The notes below the pieces were generated by a model that was not told where the DNA came from, did no database searches, and was given only the letters and a program-made list of their open reading frames with translations. From positions 496,001-560,000 of the forward strand of contig JAWPGT010000012.1 of the NCBI GenBank assembly GCA_034638255.1: a stretch of DNA of 64,000 bases, in the 5' to 3' direction. The first letter of the stretch is position 1. Each line of letters opens with the position of its first letter. This stretch comes from Coprinus comatus (taxonomy: Eukaryota > Basidiomycota > Agaricomycetes > Agaricales > Agaricaceae). Below, in pieces: positions 49,518 through 59,066 of this stretch. The position numbers and the translations under genes were made by a program.

Positions 49518-50735
49518 ATGGTCAACGTACGCGCAGGTGAGTAGCTCCTCAAGACAGTATCAATCGCATCCTCATCGAAATCGCTCTAGTCACTTTCGTG
49601 AGCCTTAATGGCATCCGAATCTTGAGCATGGTCTCTCTCATCCTTGTCTTCTCAAGCACAATATTCTTCATGGTTAACAATATCCAAGCTGTTAATGCAT
49701 TTGAGGCCAACAAGGGAACTATTAACATGGAGGACTGTGATTACATTGAGTACGTCTATTGTTCCTTCTCATCCCGATATGGAAGTGGTCGTTAATGCCG
49801 GGTCGTTGTTCTTTTGTAGAAACAGCACGGTTCCTAATCAACCTGCAGGCGTATTCTGGTCTATTGTTGCTAGCCTTCTGATTATATTCCAGACTATCAT
49901 CTTGTTCCGTGAGCATCTTTCCTATCTTTTTCATGAATTTCGATATTAATATTGGTCTTTCAATTTAGTGTCCGAAATTAGCTGGCCAATCAAATTCTTT
50001 GATCGTTATTTCCCTGTGCTTGGATCAGAGTTCGGACTCGGTGCTCTTGGCATTTTCCAATGCCTGTAAGTTATTTTATTACATTTTATGCAACATAGTA
50101 TTAACTGGTCATCATAGTATCTCCACACAAATCCTCTCGCATCATGTCGATGACTTTTCACTGGTTTCCGCTTTCTTCCTCTTCGCCCTCGGATGTCTCA
50201 ACATGCTTCTTGGTCTGATTTACCGCGAATCCGCTAAATCTCGACGATCGTCACTTCATGGCGTGAAGAATCCAAAGGAGTCCTCCCCACTCACACTGGT
50301 AGTAGCAAGCAATCTGCTCCACCAGCATTTACTAGTGCCGCACCTAGTGTTCACTTCCCTAATCCTTCTCTCCAACGCGGCGATTCCGCACATTCACAAT
50401 CAAGCACATACAAGAGCCCATTCCTTTTAAATGAGAAGGTTGGGTATGGGTTTGGTAGACAGGGAGAGAAGGCCGCGGGACTTCGGGGATTCATGTTACA
50501 ACGACCTGATGAAGCTTTGCCAAGATATATGACACCACCTCCTCAATTATCTAGGAATGGTACTCAGAGGTCATCAAATTCAAGCTTCGAATCACCTCGT
50601 CAAAGCAGACGGGAACGGGACAGTACTGATTCTGAAGAATTAGAAGCACCGCGTAGGCCTAGATCAAACCGAAGTGATTCACCTGCTAGCGAAAGGAGAG
50701 TACCACACTTCAAGTCAAGTTCGACGGCTCTCTAG
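49518..50735 (+). CDS. Four-TM membrane protein of a conserved Agaricomycete family (DUF7598-like), with a frame break
   Basis: Exons 49518..49536, 49590..49749, 49820 onward and two more join in phase. The helices are ILSMVSLILVFSSTIFFMV, GVFWSIVASLLIIFQTIILF, GLGALGIFQCLISTQILS and VSAFFLFALGCLNMLLGLIY, with ENSTVPNQPAG between the first two. After the last helix the text reads RESAKSRRS in one frame. It then continues as TSWREESKGVLPT in the -1 frame, which stays open for 160 codons to a stop at 50733-50735 (HFKSSSTAL). The two halves match the order I recall for this mushroom family, so one base appears to be missing near 50245-50256. Without a shift the frame ends at 50430 with unrelated sequence. 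The tail is Ser/Arg-rich and cytosolic. The role is unknown; plasma-membrane location is inferred. Confidence 0.75.
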
Positions 50736-51188
50736 ACAGTCTCGTACGATGATATAGAGGTTGACGATTATGACATGGTATTGTGTCTTCGTTGACTGGA
50801 TGAAAAAAAAAAAACATGATAATGCCGAATTGGACACTTTTGGACAACGTACTTGACGATTTTCCAGAGTCTTTGGACTGGTTTCTAGACTCTTTCTGTT
50901 TAATGTTGTATGATGACAATGACTTACGGGTAGAATATGGTCAGGTTTATTTCTTATTTATTCAGTCATTTCTTTGGTAGTTACTCTGCTACTCTTGGTA
51001 TTAGAGATAGCTGCCTTGTAATTCTTTTATACGCCAGTTTTTTTGTATGAAACTGGTGCCCACTTAATGTAAATCAACGCCTCTGACGTCCGACATGTGC
51101 CATCATAAGATGACTTTGACTTTGATAATATTAATCAACGGTGCTTATTTTCGGTCACTTTGACATGATACATCAATTTAATGTTTAA
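50736..51188. other. Convergent intergenic region
   Basis: The 3' ends of the four-TM gene (plus) and the lysozyme gene (minus) meet here. An A run at 50802-50813 is the only notable structure. Confidence 0.5.
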
Positions 51189-52043
51189 TTAACAAGGATG
51201 GGCAATGACACTGGATGCCGTCTGAAACAGAGCAACCTCCGCATTCCTACGATTGACAAGACCTGGTAAGACCTGTCCACCAGCAAACACCCACTTGGGT
51301 AACTCTTGTGCCGCAACAGTATTTGGTGATTCACCATTGTTCAACCTTGCAATCAAAGTAGAACTACCAGCAGCTCCACACCCTTCATTAAATGCCCAAC
51401 TAACCAATGCACCATATTGATTGTCATTCAAAGTTACGGAGTCAATGACATCTGCGAAGATGCAGTTTTGGTACGTCCGAAGGTCACTTGTAAGAAGACT
51501 GGATGCTTCAGCTTCGGTGAGAGGGAACGAGAAGGGAACTTCTCCACATCCCGAAGTTTGACAGAGGTGACCATATCCTACAGTTGGGAGACCGATTGGG
51601 TCGGGAGCTGGGCTCGCCACAAATCCTTCGAATCGTTTGATCAAGCTTATAGTGGCTGCATTGACATTGGGGGCAGTGCATGCGCTAGAACGAGGGAGGC
51701 AACACTTGAAGTCGGATGGTCCAGGGCAAAGACCTATTTGAGGGAGAGATAACAAGTTGTTGAGCAAGAGAAATAAGTCAAGTAAATTAAACAAACCTGA
51801 AGCAGTGATGCCACTGGCACATTGACTAGTCCAACGACAATTGCCATTAGTGCCACAAGAAGTCTTGGTGCAGCACTGAACGTCGGTTGGGTCATTGGGA
51901 CAAAAGCCAGCGTGGGATGTACCTCCTGTGGAACAGGTACTTGTTGTGATACAAGTTCCAGGTATCCCATTGGCCGTACATGCACCATTTAATACACCCA
52001 AAACAGATGGAACCGCGAGAAGTAAAACGGCTAGAGAAAACAT
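51189..52043 (-). CDS. Secreted GH24 lysozyme (T4-lysozyme-like muramidase) with Cys-rich N-terminal repeats
   Basis: Exons 52043..51797 and 51733..51189 give 263 aa. A signal peptide (MFSLAVLLLAVPSVLGVLNG) is followed by two short Cys repeats (GFCPNDPTDVQCC and GLCPGPSDFKCC) and SCGTNGNCRWTSQC, probably a small disulphide module that binds cell wall. The GH24 domain follows: catalytic Glu118 in LIKRFEGF, Asp127, and Thr133 in PTVGYGHLC, then LVSWAFNEGCGAAGSSTLIARLN, written here only in part, and the end SSVIAHPC. The family cleaves the MurNAc-GlcNAc bond of bacterial peptidoglycan, so an extracellular antibacterial or bacteria-feeding role is likely. The 63-nt intron is a multiple of three and has no stop, so a retained-intron form would still be open. 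The domain is of bacterial/phage ancestry by family knowledge. Confidence 0.92.
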   Translation of the reverse strand: MFSLAVLLLAVPSVLGVLNGACTANGIPGTCITTSTCSTGGTSHAGFCPNDPTDVQCCTKTSCGTNGNCRWTSQCASGITASGLFNLLDLFLLLNNLLSLPQIGLCPGPSDFKCCLPRSSACTAPNVNAATISLIKRFEGFVASPAPDPIGLPTVGYGHLCQTSGCGEVPFSFPLTEAEASSLLTSDLRTYQNCIFADVIDSVTLNDNQYGALVSWAFNEGCGAAGSSTLIARLNNGESPNTVAAQELPKWVFAGGQVLPGLVNRRNAEVALFQTASSVIAHPC

Positions 52044-52930
52044 TGAGAGGGGATCAATATTTGTCTGATAGTCGCTTGAGAGATAGTATTTATATCAGAA
52101 AAAGAGTTCTCTTTCCGTATCATTGTCCATGAGGTTTCCTGTGAATTATTTTGGAGGATGGATACTATGTCTGACAAACCACTAACATATTCAAAACTTC
52201 TTTGATAGGTAACCATATGGTGCGATTGAATTTGACTTGGTATGGAGCGACATGTACATGCCACTAACATAGAAAGATGTAGACTGATGTAAATATTCTC
52301 ATTTAGACTTGTGGACCTGGATGATGAATGAAAGTTGCTGTCAGGTACAGGTGGTGATTGTTGCAAGTCGGCCAATTATATTATATTCCTTCGGTCTTCT
52401 CCGATGCTCCCTACGGCTACACGGCTGCTCCTCCAATCTGTGCACTCCCAATGAAATTATTGATTAATATTTTAAACAATGATCGAATAAGATCGACGAT
52501 CGAATCTAATTCAATCATTTATATTGAACACCACATTGTGACACACTATAGTTTTATCTGCTTCTCTTTATTCTAGCTCACGCACTTATTACACAGAAAA
52601 ATGCATCGATGCTGGTCTGTCAGTAAAGTCGGCTAGCGGCGGAGACGTATAGCGCCAGCCCAGCCTATCGAAGATGTGATAGGTCTACTTTCATTTATGT
52701 TGGATGACCATATACCACTAGAGTTCGTGTTCAATATATTCACTTATATGGGACCTCTTGGCCTCTTGCTTGTGCTTATCGTGGTCGTGGAAAGATCTTC
52801 AAAAGATTGTGATGGGCCGTGACTGCAAGCGTCTGCAAGCATATCATTTTCAATAGCCACAATGATCATCGTAGCGGCACTGTGCGCCAGTCCCCGACTC
52901 ACTTTGATGCATGCAAATCTATACAAGTAT
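52044..52930. other. Intergenic, left edge of a repeat island
   Basis: The first 100 bases are the lysozyme promoter side. No gene is supported. Short open frames have no features. The stretch ends at the left inverted repeat of a MITE. Confidence 0.45.
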
Positions 52931-53640
52931 TGGATGACATCCCATAGGATTTAGAAATGCAAATATTGTCCTCAAACTTTAATTCCATGACATGCCGATT
53001 GCTCCGTATTCCATATATAGTTACTTGGATTTTACATAACAAAATATACCCATTTCTAAACTTTAATCTAGAGGAGGCCTCGTCGCCCCATTTCTAAATG
53101 TTTTTTGTGTCAAAAGCCATCCTCAAACTTTAAATTTGAATCTCCGAGATGTCATGTGACTGTACAGACACTTCGTACCTGCTTAGTACCAATGCATACC
53201 TACGAAAACTCATCTTCCAAGAGTGCGTATAGTCCAAAGGCTCTGTATTAAGCTGTCGCCCTTGAGTTTGGCAAGTGGGTATAACCTGTCATTGCAACTT
53301 CTCCTTCCAAGGCAATAAGTTGGTTCTGCTGAAGCTGTTGTATTTGTGGAAGATCTTCAAGGTCTTCAAAATCATTATTATACCTGTCCATGATGAAGAA
53401 TCAAGACTCAAGTGTACAAATGATAGTAGTATTAGACCCAAGTGCATTATTTCTCCAGCTCCTGCTGTTCTCATGGTTCACATCAATGGATGATCTACCA
53501 AATATGGATGTTACATTATTTATAAAAATTAACAAACATTGTGTCTATGGTTTAGAAATCTAAACCAAATTTCGGAAGTATCCGAAAAAACAAAGTTTGA
53601 AGATAGATTTGATTTTCTAAATCCTACGGGATGTCATCCA
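52931..53640. mobile_element. MITE-like element with long terminal inverted repeats (about 710 bp)
   Basis: The left end starts TGGATGACATCC and the right end is its reverse complement. Over the first 27 bases 26 match, and looser matching continues to about 50 bases, including TCAAACTTT on both arms. The interior is A/T-rich and has no transposase, so it must be non-autonomous. A clear target-site duplication is not seen; the flanks are AT before and TTA after. The superfamily cannot be assigned safely; PIF/Harbinger is possible if the duplication is TWA. Confidence 0.75.
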
Positions 53641-53875
53641 TTAAATAACAGCAAATAACATCACTCAATTATCACCAATATGATGGCTAACACAACCACA
53701 ATGTGATTGATTGGTAAATGCCATAAATGACTAATCAAGTTCATAGGTTTCATCGCATTTCCTTCAGGCTCCTTGGAGCTCCTTGGGGGTGGTCCCAAGG
53801 AAGTTCAAGGAGTCCAATTTCCTCATTTCTACAATCACTGGAGTCAAATGATAGCACATATCCAAACTATATGCT

Positions 53876-54800
53876 AAGGCTCCAACCATATCGTATCCAT
53901 ATACAAACAATGAGTATATTAACTGGATATGGTAATTATTGTATTTTAATCAATTTAAAATATAGTAATTAGTTTGTTTTATATAGTTGTTTTGAACAAG
54001 GGGAAATATAATGAATCTAGATATCTTTTGGGTTGAAAACTCCATTTCTAATCCAGACCTGTGTTAAAAGAGCTTTGGAAATTGTTTCAGCTTTTAAAGA
54101 AGCTCTTAAATCAGAGCAAATATGCCTAGACTTAGAGAAAGTTCTCTCTACAGCAACTCTTGCAAGTATATGGGGAATGATGTGTCATGAGTCTAATAGA
54201 ACAATCAATGACCGAAGAAATAAGTAATAATTCATAATGATATAAAATAGATAATTCCATCTCCAGAACATCTTTTATTGCTGATTCTCCATCTGAGAGC
54301 TCTATAGCCACTGAGGCATCACTCTCTTTGCTTTTTTGAATCTTCTAAACCTTTATTAAATATTCTGTACTAAAAGAAAGGTCAAATGTATATATATATA
54401 CCTTTGAATTTTTTGCTTTTTTTTTTTTTTTTTTTTTTCAGATAATGACCTCTTCTCTATCTTCTTCTTCATGTCTAACTCACTTTGGTGAACTTTGAGC
54501 TGAGTCTTCATCTGTTATGGTTATAATAGGTCTCTTTTTGAGGTCCTTCTTTCTCACCCATAGAGGGATTTTGTGATTCTGACATGAAAGAATAGACCAA
54601 AAAAGCGAAAATGATTAAAGGTGTGCCATCAAATACCAGACTTTACTATATTTGGAAATTTCTGTCTTTCCAGTTAAACCATATCAGTTACCATATAATT
54701 ACTGGGTTTCAGGAATTCCTCAAGGTAGTGTATATGGATATGGAATTTATATAGTTTTAATTGATTATATACAGTAATTAATTGATATGGTTGGAGCCTT
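53876..54800. repeat. Candidate non-autonomous element bounded by a 17-bp inverted repeat
   Basis: AAGGCTCCAACCATATC at 53876-53892 is repeated in perfect inverse at 54784-54800. Near both ends the related strings TATCCATATACA recur, as do direct near-copies of GGATATGG followed by A/T-rich sequence. The interior has a 21-22 nt T run near 54417-54438 and a short open stretch (SAFKEALKSEQICLDLEKV) without a known domain. True ends and target duplication are not established. Confidence 0.45.
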
Positions 54801-54953
54801 ACTATATGCATGTCTATCATGAAAACTGAAGACCATTGCTACTTGCTGGAGAAAGACAGTGACCCTTATGGAATATGTCTATCCGCACCAGTATTTCAGT
54901 TAAAAGTACAATTCTTAAATGAAAAAAAATATTATAATTAACCAAATTGTAGA

Positions 54954-55557
54954 ATGCATCTGATAATGAAGAAGAAAAATGCGCGAAATCTGTAACAAAT
55001 GAGAACTGGTTGGTAGAGGAAAAATACAAAGAAACATTCCGGACAACAATTCAAAAACATGACATTATTCCCATGAACATATTCAAACACAGCTACAATA
55101 GTAACACAGAAGAAGATCAATATGAACAACTGGATCCAAAACTCTGGCATGAAAAACTGAATGGTGCAATCGTAGAAGCCACTTTGGTATCCAACATTTC
55201 ACAATAACTGGAAATAATGAATATTTCGATAGCTTTACTGGCGACATACAGCAAATAATAATTTATGACCACAACTTACCTGTCGAACAGAGCACATACC
55301 ATGTAAACGTCATGAACAATCCGATCCATGGTCCTCAAATTATAAATGTTGAAGGTAATTTCTACAAATATCATAACAAATATATCACTAAAAAAAAAAA
55401 AAAAACAGAAAATGAAAACTATAGCAAAGGCAAGATGGAGTCAAACAGTAACAATAAGAAAGGAAAACAAGCAATGAAGAAAAGTGTACAAAAAAGAAAT
55501 GTGGCAGACAACGAAAATGATCAACTACCAGAAGCAAAAAAAAGGAGAACAGATTAG
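54954..55557 (+). pseudogene. Transposon-associated ORF remnant with basic C-terminus
   Basis: An open stretch from ASDNEEEKCAKSVTNENW runs through DPKLWHEKLNGAIVEATLV. It then continues in the -1 frame as HFTITGNNEYFDSFTGDIQ and NNPIHGPQIINVEGNFY, ending in a Lys-rich tail (KKKKK, KGKQAMKKSVQKRN) and EAKKRRTD before a stop at 55555-55557. The order W-H..LNG..VE..HF....FDSF.G.I.QI resembles small proteins I associate with mushroom transposons, but I cannot name the family. The frame change near 55196 means it is broken as read. Very high A content separates it from host genes. Confidence 0.45.
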
Positions 55558-57217
55558 ATAGCATACTATAATTTTAAGAAAATCAAACAACAAAAACGTT
55601 ATTATAAAAAAATTTCTAATCATGAGGTGCATGCGGCCAAAGGCAGCCTCTAGTTAAATTTAGGGTATGCACAAGACACTTCACGTGACACAAGGAATAC
55701 CCAGGAGGTTAAACCGGTCTCGACCCGTCTAAACTGTCTTTTTTTAGATCATTCGTGAATTTTCTATAACGTTCTATGATATTCTACAAAGTTCCATCAG
55801 GAACCATCTGATGGGAAGTGTATGCAGGTGGAAGGGCACGTTTGCTGCAAACAGAACCCTCCTCTAGCTTCGCTGAGTCGGGGATCAGGGATATCAAACA
55901 CTATTTTGATGTTAAATTTGTGGCGAAGCACACGGGTATTGTGAGTCATGGCAATTATGTCTCAGTTCTCAGAGCATATTGGGCATCCTTACAGACTCCC
56001 AGGTTAGTTATGTGAACCCTACTTACCTTTGATGTCCCTAAGGCAGATCTAATCATCACAAATAATTTAATAAATAGATTTTACCACTGCGGTAGGGGTT
56101 GAGTATAGCACTAGGCCACAGAGTCATGAACGCGCCTCGACATTCATGGATTGGCTTTTTGTCCCATCTAGTCAGTTTTTGTTTTTGTTTTACTTCGTTG
56201 TACAACATCTGACTGATCAGTTTCTGATGACAGAGCCCGAATACTATGCCTTCTGTTATACTAAGGAACTTGACACATTTATGTATCTAAATATGGTGTA
56301 TGAAAAGAGCAGTAAAAAGTGGACGACTCCAGGTACTATAAAAGCAAGGGAGAAGCAACAGCAGGAGGGAATGAAAGTATGTATGGCTTCTTTTGGTTTG
56401 TCTGTGAAATAGAAGTTTACTTTGACACTTTCTTCCCTACTAGTAGTACGAAGAGCAATACGACAACTGGAAATCTTCGAAGGAAAAGGATAAAAATATT
56501 GAAAAAGACATTACCCGTGTTGCTCAACAAGAAGAGTGCCTGAAAATAATTATTTATTAATCATCAAAGAACCTATTGACATTGTCTGCTTTAAGATTCA
56601 CAACAAGCTTGAGCTTGAGGAATTAGGTATAGTAACATACTTATCATAAGGGTACCACATTACTACAGTATTGACATTGGGTTTGTCAATAATGGAAGGG
56701 ACCTGATCTTATCGGTCATGTATAGTCACCGAGTCGGCCCATTGCCGACATTTAATGAACCCAAGAAGCTTACCGGCCAAGGTTTGGTTTTGATTTGTAT
56801 GCAACTTGACAGTGAAAATCACTTATACTTTAATTCAGGGTAGAAAAGAATTCTTCCAAGAGTTCTTCGAGAATTAGAGAAGTACAAAAAGGACTGGCAT
56901 TTAATTTAGGTTGAATAGAATTAATGTATTCGTGCTACATGATGATGTATAAGATTACAATACTCTATTAACGAGGTGCTTTTGCTGCATATTAATTTCC
57001 TTCCGCGATAAATATAGTACTGAGCGTTTTGCTGTAGTATATATGGGAATGACGAAAGCTCCATATCTGATAGCTTCATTACCGCGAGTTCATAGTCTAG
57101 CCTGTATTCGTTCAATTCATCTGACCGTAAAAGTTCCATACTGATTTGTGATAAAGAATCGATGACAAAGTTAAGTTGAATAGTACATACTAATCCCAGA
57201 CAAGAACCCTCTACCCC
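55558..57217. other. Repeat-island DNA without an intact gene
   Basis: Fragments of coding-like sequence occur (for example SSSFAESGIRDIKHYFDVKF near 55870 and TEPEYYAFCYTKELDTFMYL near 56230), but none has a start, splice context or recognised domain. They look like decayed pieces of mobile or captured genes. I could not find matching terminal repeats around them. Confidence 0.4.
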
Positions 57218-57630
57218 GTGAAGTCTAAAGCCCAGCAGGAGGAAAGCAGCGAGGAGGTGTTATCCACATCCAGAGTTACAACGATGGGAGAAGAAGCAGC
57301 TTCCGAGAAGATCGCGAAAGATTCGAAAGAGTTCTTCGGTGTTCGTAACTTGGATGAAGCCGAGGGCCTACTTCACAACTCTCCCCAGTCAACACCATCA
57401 TAAATTGGTAGAGAAATTGGTGAGTACTGCCATTGAACCCAAGGAGGCTGATGCCAAACTTGTGGACGAGCTCTTTAAGTCAACGGTTACAAAGAATTTG
57501 TGTGCACCTGTAACATTTGAAGATGGGCCTGTCTCGCAGAGGCCATTGATGATATTGTAATTGACGCACCGAAGGCGTTTGATTTTTTTGCTATCATGAT
57601 TAAGGGAGCTGGGTTGGACAACGGAAGTTA
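57218..57630 (+). pseudogene. Broken fragment of an eIF4G-like MA3 domain
   Basis: Three frames in turn encode pieces of the C-terminal MA3 domain of translation factor eIF4G. Frame one has SKEFFGVRNLDEAEG. Frame two (+1) has YFTTLPSQHHHKLVEKLVS and EADAKLVDELFKSTVTKNL with CAPVTFEDG. Frame three (-1) has LAEAIDDIVIDAPKAFDFF and IMIKGAGLD. In an intact gene these run in order without shifts, so the copy is broken by at least two indels, near 57365 and 57535. Nothing upstream shows the MIF4G or eIF4E-binding regions, so only a piece was copied. It lies in the repeat island and was probably moved by a transposon or retro-copying; no intron is visible inside it. It is not expected to make a working protein. 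Confidence 0.75.
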
Positions 57631-57918
57631 CGGTTGGTGTCCAAGTCGATGGGTAGTGATACGCTTCTTACGAAACTATCACTGTAAAAAAAACAGTAAA
57701 AAGAACTTCTACTTTGGCTTTCTCTGTTTCTCTTTCCATATGCTTTATTGTTGGTATATATTTTGTTACTTTGTTCCTTTTTGCTTTTCTAGTAGTTCAT
57801 GCTTGAGAGTGTATGAGTGTCCCAAGACTGTCATCGTACATATGAGAGTACTGAGTGTGTGGATGATTGATATTGTATTGAGATGACGTCACTCACTATT
57901 GGTTTCTAATCAACTACA

Positions 57919-58744
57919 ATGACCACACCAACAACCACAAAAACCCATCGCAAAGTCTATGTTCCACTAGAATCCAACCCTACAGTCTTCACTGAACTCA
58001 TTCACAAACTAGGAGTTTCTGAAGATCTGGAGGTTCAGGATGTATATTCACTTGATGATCCTGATTTGCTTGCTATCACGCCAAGACCCGTCTATGCATT
58101 GATTTTCAACTTGATTGTGACAGAGAAGTATGTTGCTTGGAGAAATTCGGAAGATGAGAAGATATCAGTCTATAATGGAAAAGGAGAAGGAGAGGATGTT
58201 GTTTGGTTTGAACAGACTATTCATAATGCTTGTGGATTTTATGGTATTTTGCATTCAATTGCGAATGGTCCTGCAGCTAGTCATATTGGTATGTTAATAT
58301 CTATATTTATTAATCCATTGAAGATCGCACTTGCAGTTCTCAGTTGTTCATGTGTCTTTGTCTTTTTGAACAGCTTCCGACTCTGCACTTGGGCGCTTTC
58401 TCAAAGAAGCCATTCCACTTGATCGTAACTCCAGAGCTTTAGCCCTTGAAGATTCACAAGAGATCGAAAAGGCATATAGTGTCGCTGCTCAACAAGGTGA
58501 CACAGTTGCCCCTGAAGTCGGAGAAGAAGTTGATTATCATTACATTGCTTTCGTTCCCAACAAGACTAACGATAAGATATACCTTATGGATGGTGTTAGA
58601 AAGGGGCCGGTGGATACTGGTGTTGAGTTGAAAGAAGGAGATGATTTTTTGTTGAAGGCACTTAAGATCGTGAAAGATGCAATTTCACATATTGATGGAG
58701 GTGTTAAATTCAGTCTTATGGCGTTGGTCAAATCTGAATTTTAA
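57919..58744 (+). CDS. YUH1: Ubiquitin C-terminal hydrolase (UCH, peptidase C12; UCHL3/YUH1-like)
   Basis: Exons 57919..58288 and 58374..58744 (phase 1) give 246 aa, close to human UCHL3 (230). Active-site residues are in place: oxyanion Gln99 and nucleophile Cys105 in WFEQTIHNACGFYGILH, His179 in DYHYIAFV, and Asp196 in IYLMDGVRKGP. The N-terminus KVYVPLESNPTVFTELIHKL is the usual family start after a short Thr-rich leader. The crossover loop over the active site (ALALEDSQEIEKAYSVAAQQG) is present. The enzyme removes small adducts from the ubiquitin (and Nedd8) C-terminus in cytosol and nucleus. It lies directly after the repeat island, about 290 bp from the eIF4G fragment, but is itself intact. 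Confidence 0.95.
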
Positions 58745-59066
58745 AATGAATGTATGCGTGTTCTTTAATGGAGGACTGTATAACCTGGTCCTCGTATCTC
58801 GTGTATAATGATTTGTGCCGTGTAACAGTAGTCTATCTGGCCATCGAATTGTTTGGATCCTAACAGACGCTTCGTACAGGGAAGAGAATCCTTTTGAAAG
58901 AAACGTCTTCGATGTTGAGAATGGTTACAACAATACGGAACATAGGACTTAAAGCACTTCTTTCTTTACATTATTCTAATGAAACAAAGAATTATACAAG
59001 ATACTGTAACAAGATGAGGAACCTATGTTTAGACATAAGCTACATATATGCATATAATAACAATAA

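Noticed and set aside
52600..58000. Defence island or CRISPR-like array in the repeat-rich stretch
   Set aside because: No regularly spaced direct repeats or nuclease genes; the content is transposon relics of a eukaryotic genome.
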